A DNA stretch of 64,000 bases, from assembly GCA_036346405.1 (NCBI GenBank), contig CM070548.1, forward strand, positions 72,449,739-72,513,738. The letters are read 5' to 3'. The stretch is from Phyllostachys edulis (taxonomy: Eukaryota > Streptophyta > Magnoliopsida > Poales > Poaceae). A program made the position numbers and the translations under genes. Positions 10,004-20,315 of this stretch are shown here, one piece after another; position 1 is the stretch's first letter; the number at the start of each line of letters is the position of its first letter. A model generated the notes under the pieces. That model saw only the letters and a program-made list of their open reading frames with translations, had not been told where the DNA came from and ran no database searches.

Positions 10004-13000
10004 CTGATGCGGGGGATGCCCGATCTTCACGACGTAGGATCGATGATAACTTTGGATCCATGCAACCTGACGAACCGATGGCGCCAACCATCGCAAAACA
10101 AAGAACTGCGACAAAAGAATTCGCCCAACCACACGCTCGTGATCCCGTCTACCCGATTACACAAAGTAGACGTGTCGCTACTCCTGCAAAACACAAGGAT
10201 TCACAAGAACGACGGAACGGCATAACAGATTGGAACTCCCTATTCTAGTGGGGGCAATATTGCTCAAACCCTAGAATCAAGAGTATATTGAAAATCTGAA
10301 AATATTCGTCGTTTTTCCTTTTACATGCGGCGCACCCTTGGCTTTATAGTCATGACACCTAGCGCACGTAGGGCATAAGGCCGAAACACATAGGGCTTAA
10401 GGCCGAAACAGAGTTTAGTTCGGTTGCAAATAGGCCCACGCAATCTTGTCCTTTCCAGCCGAGATGCATGCATGTTGCATGTAGCTTTGCTAGCTTTCTT
10501 CATGAGCCTTCCTCCCGTATGCATGCACAACATTAGCTTTCTTTATTTCTCTGTCTTGACACACATGCATGCACTTCCACGTATGGCTTCCTTCATGCAG
10601 CACCTCATTGTATTTTATTAATTCTTGTGTCACGACACACACATCTAGCTTTGTCATGGTTCACAGCCTCTAACCACCTCCCTTTGACCTCGGTCTCCGC
10701 GCCAAAATATATGACTTGATTTCTCTCTGCTAGCAATTGACAAGGGTTGCTCCTCGCTGCTGAAATGTGATGACTGAAGGACAACAAGATTATTTCTGTC
10801 TGGACGCATGAACCTGAGAATAATTAGAGTACTAGTATTAGATAGTAACTAATTCTCATGTAAATAAAAACTAAAATCAACTAGGAGCGAGTTCACCTGT
10901 TAATTAATCTTTTTAGCTCGTGCTCGTGTAATCGGTCCAACTGGGATGTCCTCATCATCCTTCCCCTCTTGAAAAGGAGTCGTCCTCGACTCTGATGGTT
11001 CGAGTGCACAAGATGAATCCGATTGCTCCTTCCGCGGCTGAACCCCGAATATACGAAATGATATATGTATTCCTTCAGAGCCTTCGAAGCGCATCTTCAC
11101 TTTAGGCTTGTACAGATCATATATACGATTGCATATAATTAAATAAAATAGTAGTAGCTCTGTGTCTCTAAGTATGATAATTAAAGACTGAATTAAATTA
11201 GAGTTCACCTGGTAATATTTAATGCGGCTCAATAATTCTTTCCAGTCAAATAATATATTTAACTGAAAAGTACTAAGTGTGTCTGTATCTTTATCATCCT
11301 TCCCTTCTTCAAGAAAAGCCGTCCTCGACTTTTGATAACCTGAAAATGTACTAGACAAAGAGAACAACGTATATATATGGTATATGTATTTATCATCCGT
11401 TTTACCATCCCTTTTGTTTTGCAAGTCATGAATAGTACAACAATAGCCATTAGATAGATGTGATGTATTCATCTCAACACTCCTTTTATCCACATTATTC
11501 CCCCACCCATGAAAAGAAGTCGTCTTCGACTTTTGTAAGCATGTATGCAAATTATTTATGGACAGACCAAAATCATTTTCTAAGATATACAAGTGGCTCG
11601 TATAATCATATTTCGACTTTACAACATCAGTTTTATGTAATGGAGACGAGAAAATGGTTCGTGCCTTCCATGCTTCACTTACGCTACTCTCATTTCTTAT
11701 AAATGATTGTTCAACAAAAGATGACCAAGTAGGCTTTATAAATCTTCCTAAATAGTAGGCACTCCTATTTATACTCACCTCTAAGTGATCATGATATTGT
11801 CCAAAAGATGGTTTGTCCAAAACAAGCAATTTTAATTCAGCACGCTTATCACGGGTAATGCATATTCGATAAACATGAAACTTGTTGTCTACACTATAAT
11901 CTCCAATCAAATTAAATTTATAAGTGGAGGTGTAGGTACTAGCTAGTGATTTTGAATATGCAATTTTAGAAACTCTCTCAATCACACTAGATAGCTCTAT
12001 GGGTTCATTGAACATGATATAGCACAAAGAATCATCAGGGTATATTCTAGTAAGAACTTCATCATGAGTAATCAATTCCACATTACGTAAATTAAGCGCA
12101 TTAAATTCAGCATGTAGAATATTCAAAGGAACACTAGAGTTCTCACTCTTACTTACCTCTTGTTGATGAGTATTCAATTCAACACCATTATTGTTACCTT
12201 TAACGTCCTCCTCAATTGTTTTAGATGTTGTATGTATCAAATCTTCATGATGAAACCACGGGGTAGCAAGCACTCCATCCCCAACCGTGGTTATCTCCTC
12301 GTCTTTTACTTCCAACGGTGTTGGTTGTTGAAACTTCAACTCCTCTTCTTTAATATCAACCTGCACAATGTGAGAAACAACACTAGAAGCAGACAGTAAA
12401 TCGTTAATTTCAGTAATAACCTCACTTTTAGTTTCATCTACTTCACTCATTTCTTTTGGTGTATCCCTCACACTCTCAAATTGGATGCTCTCAACCTCAC
12501 ATATGGTGGAATCACACAGCTCACAATTTTCAACACTCTCACTCAATTTGGCTATGTGGCTCTCATCCTCACATGGGTTTCGAAGCATCTTATCTTCCAT
12601 TAATCGTGGGCCAGCCATGGCGCAATTGCCATCAACCACGATCTCCTCATGTACTGCGGGTTGTGACAGGGCAGCACTACTCGTCTCCTTGGCCGAAGAA
12701 GAATTCTCATGCTTGTCTATCTTCTTAAGTGACAAACCAGTGGATTGATGAGAACTAAAGAGTCGGCGCAGATTTAATTGATATGCGTGCATGCTTTTAA
12801 GTCTCTTTTCCACCTTCATAGCATATTTCATAAGATCTTGCAGACTACCAAAATATTTATCTTGAAGTGCAGCAACGATCTGAAAATTCAAGCCTCTTCT
12901 GAAGTATTTCTTTTCTTGAGATGCACTAGTGATATTGGCACAGCGCATTACATGACTCAGCTCATCATAATAATCTTGGACATCTTTGCATCCTTGTGCC

Positions 13001-13044
13001 ATACTCTCCACATGGCGTAGTAGCTCCCACTCATAATAGGAGGG
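10004..13044 (-). mobile_element. Non-autonomous Gypsy-like element, 3' part
   Basis: The sequence departs from copy 1 of the duplication exactly after ACATCC with TGATGCGGGGGATGCCC, a plausible LTR edge. An LTR-like region (10004 to about 10890; inner edge not resolved) is followed on the minus strand by a long ORF that starts as gag and ends with a Gypsy pol-like tail. Gag homology continues to about 13044 and is then cut by GC-rich sequence. No RT, RNase H or integrase is seen, so it is best described as a large retrotransposon derivative. Confidence 0.65.
10900..13011 (-). CDS. 703-codon gag-like ORF of a non-autonomous retroelement
   Basis: The N-terminal 70 residues (QDYYDELSHVMRC, RRGLNFQIVAALQDKYFGSL) look like the end of a retrotransposon gag domain. 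The middle is acidic and matches nothing I know. The C-terminus IPVGPITRARAKKIN matches the extreme end of many grass Gypsy polyproteins. The frame begins with GTG, and gag homology continues upstream to 13044, so the true start is lost. A related motif (S.TT.F.EG.DD) appears three times, near residues 490, 592 and 680. The AT-rich stretch at about 11120-11213, preceded on the minus strand by CAG|GTGAAC, looks like a retained intron. It probably supplies no catalytic activity. Confidence 0.6.
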   Translation of the reverse strand: MESMAQGCKDVQDYYDELSHVMRCANITSASQEKKYFRRGLNFQIVAALQDKYFGSLQDLMKYAMKVEKRLKSMHAYQLNLRRLFSSHQSTGLSLKKIDKHENSSSAKETSSAALSQPAVHEEIVVDGNCAMAGPRLMEDKMLRNPCEDESHIAKLSESVENCELCDSTICEVESIQFESVRDTPKEMSEVDETKSEVITEINDLLSASSVVSHIVQVDIKEEELKFQQPTPLEVKDEEITTVGDGVLATPWFHHEDLIHTTSKTIEEDVKGNNNGVELNTHQQEVSKSENSSVPLNILHAEFNALNLRNVELITHDEVLTRIYPDDSLCYIMFNEPIELSSVIERVSKIAYSKSLASTYTSTYKFNLIGDYSVDNKFHVYRICITRDKRAELKLLVLDKPSFGQYHDHLEVSINRSAYYLGRFIKPTWSSFVEQSFIRNESSVSEAWKARTIFSSPLHKTDVVKSKYDYTSHLYILENDFGLSINNLHTCLQKSKTTSFHGWGNNVDKRSVEMNTSHLSNGYCCTIHDLQNKRDGKTDDKYIYHIYTLFSLSSTFSGYQKSRTAFLEEGKDDKDTDTLSTFQLNILFDWKELLSRIKYYQVNSNLIQSLIIILRDTELLLFYLIICNRIYDLYKPKVKMRFEGSEGIHISFRIFGVQPRKEQSDSSCALEPSESRTTPFQEGKDDEDIPVGPITRARAKKIN

Positions 13045-13330
13045 ATGGGTGGGACGAAGAGCACGATGGGCATCGGCGGCTGGTGGCAGCTGGCGTGGAA
13101 GTGGACGGAGGGTGTCGGGCCGGACGGGACGCAGCAGAGCGTCATCGAGAGAATGTACCTACACGAGGAGCAGGGCGAGGCCACGGAGGGGGGAGACGGC
13201 CAGTACGTGCACGCGGTGGCACTGGTGGGCCAGTCGGCGCTCTACACCAAGGACCTGGTCGGCGCCGGCCGTGAGTCGCAGGACCCGATGGGCCTGGCGG
13301 AGGCGGAGGCGGGCGGTTCGAGGTGGCTAG
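13045..13330 (+). pseudogene. GC-rich coding-like fragment, possibly captured host exon
   Basis: The plus strand is open from 13045 (GTKSTMGIGGWWQLAWKW...), with strong G/C at third codon positions typical of grass genes and unlike the AT-rich neighbours. I do not recognise the protein. It lies between a truncated retroelement and GC-rich tandem repeats, with no promoter or complete gene structure visible, so a transposon-captured exon fragment is the likely reading. It runs on into the repeat region without a stop to about 13611. Confidence 0.4.
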
Positions 13331-13339
13331 GGTCCTCCT

Positions 13340-13830
13340 CCACCGCCGGCTCCTCCCCTAGAGTCGCTTCCTCCCTAGGGTCTCCCCACGACGCCACCCT
13401 CTCCTCCGGGCTCCTACGCCGCGCCCGCCGCCACTTGCGCCGCCTCCGGCTCCTCCCCCTGGCGTCGCTTCCTCCCCAGGGTCTCCCCACGGCGCCGCCC
13501 TCTCCTCCGGGCTCCTACACCGCACCCGCCGCCACCTGCGCCTCCTTCGGCTCCTCCCCCCGGCGTTGCTTCCTCCTCAAGGTCTCCCCATGGCGCCGCC
13601 CTCTCCTCTAGTTTCTCGTCGTGGATCCGGAGGTCCCCGCCGCCGTTGCCGTCGCACAAGAAGCTGAGAGGAAGAAGCAAAGGGAGAAGCGCTCCTCCCC
13701 CCAGCGTCGCTTCCTCCTGAAGGTCTCCCCGTGGCACCGCCCTCTCCTCCAGCTGCTCTTCGTGGATCCGGAGGTCCCCGCCGCCGTTGCCGCCGCACAA
13801 GAAGCCAGGAGGAAGAAGCAAAGGAAGAAG
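13340..13830. repeat. GC-rich tandem repeat block
   Basis: The phrase GT(C/T)GCTTCCTCC, usually followed by GGTCTCCCC, recurs at 13363, 13464, 13564 and 13706, giving periods of about 101, 100 and 142 bp. The last two units add GTGGATCCGGAGGTCCCC (13621 and 13762). This is coding-like composition without a conserved frame. Confidence 0.7.
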
Positions 13831-13849
13831 CTGCTGACAGGAGGGGCCT

Positions 13850-14076
13850 ACGAGTCAAAGAGGGGGGGAGGAGGAGAAAACGGGCCCGGTGCGCCACGTC
13901 ATACGTTGAGTTGGCCGAATTTGGCCACGTTAGCAAAACCACCACTCCAAACTGCTATGGGGTGTTAAATGACCGGATTTGACAAGTTTGGGGGGGTTAA
14001 ATAACCGGTTTTGTAGTTCAGGGGGAAACCCAGACTTTTCTGATAGTTCGAGGGAGTAAACCGAACTTTTTTCCTT
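13850..14076. mobile_element. Possible Mutator-like terminal region
   Basis: Phrases such as GGTGTTAAATGACCGG, AAATAACCGG and GAGGGAGTAAACCGAAC, ending in TTTTTTCCTT, resemble terminal regions of common rice Mutator-like or related DNA elements. This is from memory. No opposite terminus or target duplication was found, so the class is uncertain. Confidence 0.3.
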
Positions 14077-14152
14077 AAGACTTTAAGTAGCATTAAATTG
14101 AGGCAAAACAAGGATCTTAAAGTAGTTTGATCAACCATGAAGAGCATATTAA

Positions 14153-14301
14153 TGTTAGAAAATATGGACGCTAGGGTTTTGCTATTCACAACTACGCATC
14201 TTATTCATTAATGGGAGAGTATATATAGAGAAGATACATGGACCTCATGGGCTACATGGGCTAAGAGATGGAGAGAATATACAACCAATAGTACTCTTAA
14301 C
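14153..14301 (-). repeat. Outer Copia 3' LTR
   Basis: About 149 bp, followed by CCCCCCCCTTCCCCTCTTC, the complement of the polypurine tract. A near copy lies at 5768-5915. Confidence 0.9.
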
Positions 14302-14356
14302 CCCCCCCTTCCCCTCTTCAAACTCAAGGTGGATCAGGAGGATCTAATGCATTGAG

Positions 14357-14684
14357 TTAGAGTAGATGAAATCGATGATGTTCTCGAGTCTGAGCTTTAG
14401 TGAAGAAATCTGCAACTTGAAGCTCTGAGGGAACATACTTGAGGGCGATGGTCGACTGATGATAATGAGATCGTGTGAAGGTTGCATCAACACCAATGTG
14501 TTTTGTCAGCTCATGCTTGAATGGATCACTAGCAATCTGAATGACACTTGTATTGTCACAAAAAAGAGGTATATGATTGTCACAATGGACAACTATATCA
14601 ATCAAGAGCCATCGAAGCCTAATGATCTCTGAGGTGGTAGCGGCAAGAGCTCGAAGCTCAGCTTCTGCACTAGAGCGTGATACC
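14357..14684 (-). pseudogene. Outer Copia RNase H C-terminal part
   Basis: The minus strand reads VSRSSAEAELRALA near the inner edge, then CDNTSVIQIASDPFKHELTKHIGVD and SELQVADFFTKA. These are the standard end of the Copia RNase H domain. The upstream half is cut off by the chromovirus LTR starting at 14685. Confidence 0.9.
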
Positions 14685-16569
14685 TGTAATGTCCCGATTT
14701 TCAAGGCTTTTTGAAAAATTTCAAATTAAAATTTAAAATTCAATTTTATTGGATTAATAAAGCTTAAACTTGAGATTTTAGAAAATGAAACAATTTAATA
14801 TGAGTTAATCAAACTTCAATTAATTCAAAATTTGGTTTATTTGAAATTCTTGAGTTTTATTTGGAGTTAAAATCAAAAAGAATATTTTAAGTGATTTCTT
14901 GGATTTTCTGGAATTTAAAAAGGGTTTTCCTATTTTCCCGAAAGCCAAAAATAATTTAATTACAAAATTAAAAGCTAAAGTTAAGTTATAAATAATTTTA
15001 TTAATATCCAAATAATTCAAGTAATTTTTGTGTATTTTTCTTAAAATTTTGGACTTTAATTACTATTTTCTGAAAAGCCTTTTTTGTTTTTGTATTTTCT
15101 GTTAATAAAAAACTAATTGAAATTCTAAAATTCATTTTGGGCCGAAAGCCTCAGCTCCCGGCCCATTTCCCTCCTCCTCGGCCCGCTTTTGCGTAGCTCA
15201 GCCAACCCGCCTCCCTCTCCGTGCCCTCCTCTCCTTCTCTCACCGACAGATGGGCCCCACCTGTCGGCATCCCCTGTGCTTCTTCCTCCCCACTTTCTTT
15301 CCGTTGTCGCCCCATGCCACGCCCACGTTAGCAACGCCTCTCCCATCCCATCGCCTCTGCTCATCCCTGTCGCCCTCGTTGTCGCGCATTGAATGCTGGG
15401 ATTCTCGCCGCCCCTGCTCCCCCTATTTTCTCCTCCCCACCTGCCCCCATCACTCCGAGCGCTAGCACCATGCCCTGCGCCCGGAGCTCGCCCATGTGCC
15501 TTGACCGTTGAACCGCCTCTCTCCTCCTCCTCAGCAGCTATAAAAGGGAGCACCCGGAGCCCCTCCTCCTCCTCTCTCTGTTCCCCCTTCCCCCTCCCTC
15601 TCTCTCGCCCTCAATCGTCGGGATTTTGAGCTCCAAGAGCTTCGGCCAAAGCCCTCACCGCTGGTGAATGCGCCGTCGTGGAAGCTCCTCTGCCGCCTCC
15701 ATCCCCATCAACGACTTCACACTGTCGAGCCCTACTCCGAGCTCGCATCCACTCCCTCCGAAAGCCACCGGAGCTCTAGCGCTGCCGGAGCCCTACCTTC
15801 GCCACTGGCCATTCTTCCTTGCTTTCTCGCCGCGACGGTGCGCACTAGAATCTACGCGAGCTCCTCGTTGTATTGGTACCACCCACTGGGCTCACCGCTC
15901 GCGTTCACCGCGCCGACGTGGCCGCCACGTCGAGGCCACCTCAGCCGCCTCCGCTTGCGTGGCTGCCCGCGTGGCATGGCCCTGTGCCACAAGCCGAGTC
16001 AACCGTGGACTCCGTGCGGCTATGGACCCAGTCCATGGCCGCGGGGCCCACCTGTCAGTGGCTTAGCCATTTTTCTTTTAGCAAATAAATCCAAAAATCC
16101 GGAAAAAAAATCCTTTTTTTTAATCATTTCATGTATTTCCAAACTTTCGTTCTCCTCCGTTCGAACTTCGATTCGAGCGATTCAAATTTCTAAATTCATC
16201 TAAATTTCTAAATGCATTATAATTCTATTAATTGGATGTAACTTATGGAGTACATTCATTTATACTCACCTTGCTTAATAAATTGTTGATCAGGAGAAGA
16301 GTTCTACGAGGATAATGAGAACTTAGACGACTAGGCTACACCCCTAGATGATTGCCTGTGGCGAATCGTGTGGTCTACTTTTACTGCTTTTGTTTCCGCT
16401 GTATTTTGCTTATTGGCTTTATGCCCCTTTTGTAACATACTTTAATTATTGTCAATAAATGACGTTTTATGGTTATGCTATCCACTTTTGTTGACTGTGT
16501 ACACTAACTGTTTCTGGACTAGTGTATAAAGCACAGAGAACCCGGGATCCTTCGCTCTCGGGTTCGACA
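14685..16569 (+). repeat. Chromovirus 5' LTR (1885 bp)
   Basis: Begins TGTAATGTCCCG, ends GGTTCGACA, and is followed by the primer site. Its first 1.5 kb matches the LTR at 31886. The later part lacks the stretch that contains GTGTAGATTTCGACG in the second LTR, so this copy appears internally shortened. Confidence 0.9.
15539..15546 (+). promoter_or_regulatory. LTR TATA box
   Basis: TATAAAAG lies in the GC-rich middle of the LTR, in the expected place for the retrotransposon promoter. The second LTR has TATAAAGG at the matching position 32738. Confidence 0.65.
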
Positions 16570-16574
16570 AGAAG

Positions 16575-16587
16575 TGGTATCAGAGCC
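16575..16587 (+). other. Chromovirus primer binding site
   Basis: TGGTATCAGAGCC lies five bases after the LTR end and is complementary to the 3' end of initiator tRNA-Met. Confidence 0.85.
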
Positions 16588-17021
16588 ATCTCGACTGTAG
16601 GTCGTGACTTAGTTAAAATGACCGTTAGTAGAAAGACTTCAAAACTTATTTTATATAACAAGAAAAATAATTTGTTATCTCCTCATCCTGGTTAGCAATT
16701 CTTTCTTACCTAATGCTTTCTTCACCATTTTACAATGTTAAATGTATCCTCTTAATTTCCCCTGAAATTTTTTATAGACGGTCTCATGATTATTAACCAT
16801 TGTGTTCAAGACCTCAAGACATGAAGTTGTCAAAGGAGTGTCGCCATCACCGACGATAGTGGGCATCAAGTAGAACGTTGTATAAAGCTATTAAAGTTAT
16901 TTGGAAAGTCTTTTTGAGTTGGTCGTCTTGTTTGGGTTGTTGGTTTCGCTCTATCCCCCTTAGTTCCTCCTCTCTTTCCTAAGCCTTTGAAGATTTAGCT
17001 GAAGGACCCGATTGGCACCAA
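16588..17021 (+). other. Chromovirus leader
   Basis: Untranslated region between primer site and gag. No ORF or repeat is evident. Confidence 0.6.
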
Positions 17022-17950
17022 ATGATGGCCAACCAAACCCAACTGATTAATCTACTCGCATAATCGATCAACAACATGCAGAACTTGCAAGCAACAGCAG
17101 CAACTCAACCTTAAGCTTACGCTCCACCTCCTCCAAGGGCCAACATATCAGAGTTCATGAGGATGCGTCCTCCAATTTTTTCTAGCAGCACCGAGCCAAT
17201 GGAAGCTGATTATTGGCTTAGGGCAATCGGTAAGAAACTGGATATGGTCCAGTGCATGAATCGTGAGAGTGTTCTGTTCGTCTCTCACCAGCTAAATGGA
17301 CCAGTATCAGAATGGTGGGACAATTTCACCCAGTCTCACGCTGATGCTCAGACAATCTCTTGGGACGAGTTTATGTTGGCTTTCCACCATGCACACATCC
17401 CATCAGGCATGGTGACCCTGAAAATAAAGAATCCCACTCCTTGCGCCAAGGCAACCGCCCCGTCAATGAGTACTTACGCAAGTTCAATCAGTTAGCTCAA
17501 TATGCACCTGAAGATGTTGCAACTGATGAAGCCAAGCAAAAACATTTCTTGGAAGGGCTCAATGATGATCTCTCCGTCCACCTCATTACTCAAGACTACA
17601 CTAACTTCCAACAGTTGGTGAACAAGGCTATCCGCTAGGAAGGCAAGCACCTAGAGATGAAAACCCGCAAAATGAGGATGGTAAACCAGAAGTTCAACTC
17701 TGGGGGTTTTCCCAAACCCCGCACCACTCAAATTTTAGTCACCCAAAGAAGGGAGATTCGATCTTCCTCATCCAAGGCACTGTGCTACTCAGTACCAATC
17801 AATCCTGCCAGTAACACTTCTCCCGGAGGCCAGTTTCAGAAGAAAGCACCCACTACCTCCACTGCAGGAGTTACCTATTTCTACTGCAATGAAGTAAGGC
17901 ATTATGCCAATAAGTACCCAAAAAAGCAGCAACCAGCAACCCCAACCTAA
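17022..17950 (+). pseudogene. Chromovirus gag remnant
   Basis: Translation from ATG (MMANQTQL) runs into the retrotransposon gag domain (YWLRAIGKKLDMVQC, WWDNFTQSH). It shifts frame near 17430 into NRPVNEYLRKFNQL and FLEGLNDDLSVHL. It ends with a degraded zinc knuckle, YFYCNEVRHYANKY, in which two of the four metal ligands are lost. Stops interrupt at several places. A closely related knuckle is present in the minus-strand element at 24263. Confidence 0.85.
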
Positions 17951-18713
17951 CGAAATCAGGGAGTTCTGGCACCTGGCAGCCCTCCATTTGTAAAACCATC
18001 AGTTCAGTACATGAAAGGACATGTGAATCACGTCACAGCGGAAGAAGCTCAGACTGCACCAGATATGGTCCTTGGTACGCTTCTTGTCAATTCAGTACCA
18101 GCGTCAGTTTTATTTGATTCAGGAGCTTCGCATTCTTTTGTTTCAAATAAGTTTGTGGGAAAATATGGGTAATCTATCTCTCCTTTAGTTAACCCTATGT
18201 TAATCCATTCTCCAGGCTCGGAAATGAGGACTAGTTCCCTATAACCAAACCTTACCTTGGAAATATCAGGAGTACCTTTCTTGGCAAACTTAATGGCCCT
18301 GCACTCAAAAGGATTGGATGTGATTCTCGAAATGGATTGACTAGCCAAGAATCAAGGCTAGATAGACTGTGCCAATAGGTATATCACCCTCACTAATGAA
18401 CAAGGAATTGAAGTAGAGTTCAGACCCGAGACGTCTGTTAGAGAAAGTCCTATCTTGACCAGTCTGAAGGAACTGAAGTTAGAAGATATTCCAGTGGTAA
18501 AAGAATACCCGGACGTATTTCCAGAGGAAGTATTCGGTATGCCACCAGATAGGGACATCATGTTCCTAATTGACTTAGTCCCAGGGATTGCTCCAATTTT
18601 GAAGAGACCCTACAGAATGTCTGCGAAAGAGTTAGCAGAATTGAAGAAACAGATCAAAGAATTACAGGACAAGGGTTACATTCAGCCAAGTTCATCACCT
18701 TGGGGAGCACCGG
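17951..18713 (+). pseudogene. Chromovirus protease and RT N-terminus
   Basis: The aspartic protease core VLFDSGASHSF lies near 18110. After several stops, a 97-codon open segment gives the linker and RT start, including DVFPEEVFGMPPDR and KELAELKKQIKELQDKGYIQ, up to SSPWGAPV. There the SIRE-like LTR interrupts the frame. Confidence 0.85.
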
Positions 18714-19074
18714 TGAAAGCATCTAGGCCCCAAAAAATGTTTTGGTAATTAATGACAATATATGAATATGGGATTAACATGTTTATTGAGTATTTACAAA
18801 GTTAAGTCTCAATGGTGATTAAGACAACTTGGAGATGCATGCTAAAGAACAACATGGTTCAAAGACAAGGTACAAGTAGGCTAGAATCCTTTTTTTGTTT
18901 ACTAGTCTTAGGAGAAAAATGATGGAAGACCGGATTTTAGGTTAATTATCGTACTATTAAGAGGGATCTTGACTAGTAGCTTGATAACATGTTCTTGTAC
19001 CATTTGAATCAATATAGGATCATGCATGCACTTAGAATTTAATTTGAAAGCCAACTTTGCATTGTCAGGATAAT

Positions 19075-19555
19075 CGGTAGTACTGACGTTAAGTCGGTGG
19101 TACTACCGCTCAGCGGTATTATCGGGATAGTGGTGTGGTACTATCGCAACCCGGTTGTACCAAAAATTAGTTGACGGTATGTAAATTCCAGAGTGACACC
19201 TTTTTGGGTTGGTTGCAAACTCTGAGAGCGGTAGTTCTGGAGGTTTATTGGCGGTACTACCGCAGTGCGGTATGACTGCACTTGTTCAGCGGAACTACTG
19301 CACCCCGATGTGATCGAAAATGCTATGGTACGTTTTTTTCCAATAGGCACCCTTTTTGGGACCTTCGTGAAACGGTAGTACCGCTTTCATTTTCTGGTAG
19401 TACCAGCAAGCGGAACTACCGCAGATGGTTGGCGGTAGTACCGTGCTGAATTTTCCAACGGCTATGTTAGAGCAGTTAATGCGACTGTTGTAGCTATTCT
19501 GTGCCGTTAGGTGAGGTGCAGTAGTACCGGCCATTACATGGCGGTACTACCTTAT
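19075..19555. repeat. Cluster of GGTAGTACC-type palindromes in the LTR
   Basis: About a dozen copies or variants of GGTAGTACC/GGTACTACC, often as CGGTAGTACCG or GCGGTACTACCGC, lie upstream of the LTR TATA box. The positional logic suggests U3 regulatory repeats, but no function is shown. Confidence 0.7.
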
Positions 19556-19613
19556 TTTGCTGAAAGTTGGAGTTTCAACCCCCCCTCCCACGGTCGTATT
19601 TGTTTGTGGAGGG

Positions 19614-19621
19614 TATAAATA
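19614..19621 (+). promoter_or_regulatory. SIRE-like LTR TATA box
   Basis: TATAAATA lies in a GC-balanced context downstream of the palindrome cluster and about 640 bp before the LTR end, the usual promoter arrangement. Confidence 0.7.
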
Positions 19622-20258
19622 CCCCTCTACCTGCTCAAGGACAGTGAGCTAGACCATATTTACTATCCTTTGAGCCTTGAGCATCCTCTCAACTCCTACA
19701 ATACACTTGTGCATTCATTGTGAGGTAGTTGAGCCCAAATTGAAGTGCATTCATTCTAGATTGATCTATTGCACTTGAGTGCCGTCAAGCGAGGATCATC
19801 GATTCATTACTCTTGGTGTTTTGCCAAACACCTAGACGGCTTGGCGGTATTAGCACAGTGATCTCTTTAAGAAGATTGTGAAGAGGCCCGGCGCTAAGAT
19901 TGTGAGTGGTTTGGTGTTCACTATCTCCGGAGCAGAGGAAGAACAATCACTAGTGATCGAGGAAGGCTTAATTCGTGGAGCCGGCTTGATTAGTTCAATC
20001 TTCCTCAACGTGGACTAGTGAAGACCGGCAAGTCTTCGATACCACGAGAAAAACTCCATTGTCTCAATTGTGGTTATTTCTTGTCTTAACTATTGTCGCA
20101 TTTACAATTTTAACATTTATCTTGTGTTGAATTGCTTAGCTAGAATTGTATCTAGTTTAGACTTAGTTCATAATTGACTTAATTTGTTAATTAGTCAAAA
20201 AGTTTTAAAACCTCCTATTCACCCCCCCCCTCTGGTCGGTTATCCTTGATCCTACAAG

Positions 20259-20270
20259 TGGTATCAGAGC
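20259..20270 (+). other. SIRE-like primer binding site
   Basis: TGGTATCAGAGC lies two bases after the LTR and matches initiator tRNA-Met. Confidence 0.85.
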
Positions 20271-20315
20271 TTGGTCTCTCATTGATTTTGGCTTAACCGT
20301 CTAAGAGAGAAAAGG

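Larger units (their letters stand above)
6129..14428. repeat. Segmental duplication, copy 2 (interrupted)
   Basis: The copy begins inside the left LTR of Copia A (TGCATCAGT matches position 1614) and follows copy 1 to 10003. There sequence 10004-14080 interrupts it, and it resumes at CTTTAAG (14081, matching 5696). An 88-bp segment (6041-6128) separates it from copy 1. Because this copy joins the full outer Copia element, the outer Copia was already inserted when the duplication happened. Confidence 0.75.
18714..20256 (+). repeat. SIRE-like 5' LTR (1543 bp)
   Basis: Begins TGAAAGCATCTAGGCCCC and ends ATCCTACA directly before the primer site. The last 40 bases carry a pyrimidine/C-rich stretch shared with the LTR ending at 43806. 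No matching 3' LTR is in the window. Confidence 0.85.

Noticed and set aside
15125..15630. Proline- and serine-rich ORFs on both strands in the GC-rich LTR block
   Set aside because: They recur in the second LTR (32313-32830) with different frames and surround the LTR TATA box, so they are non-coding LTR sequence.
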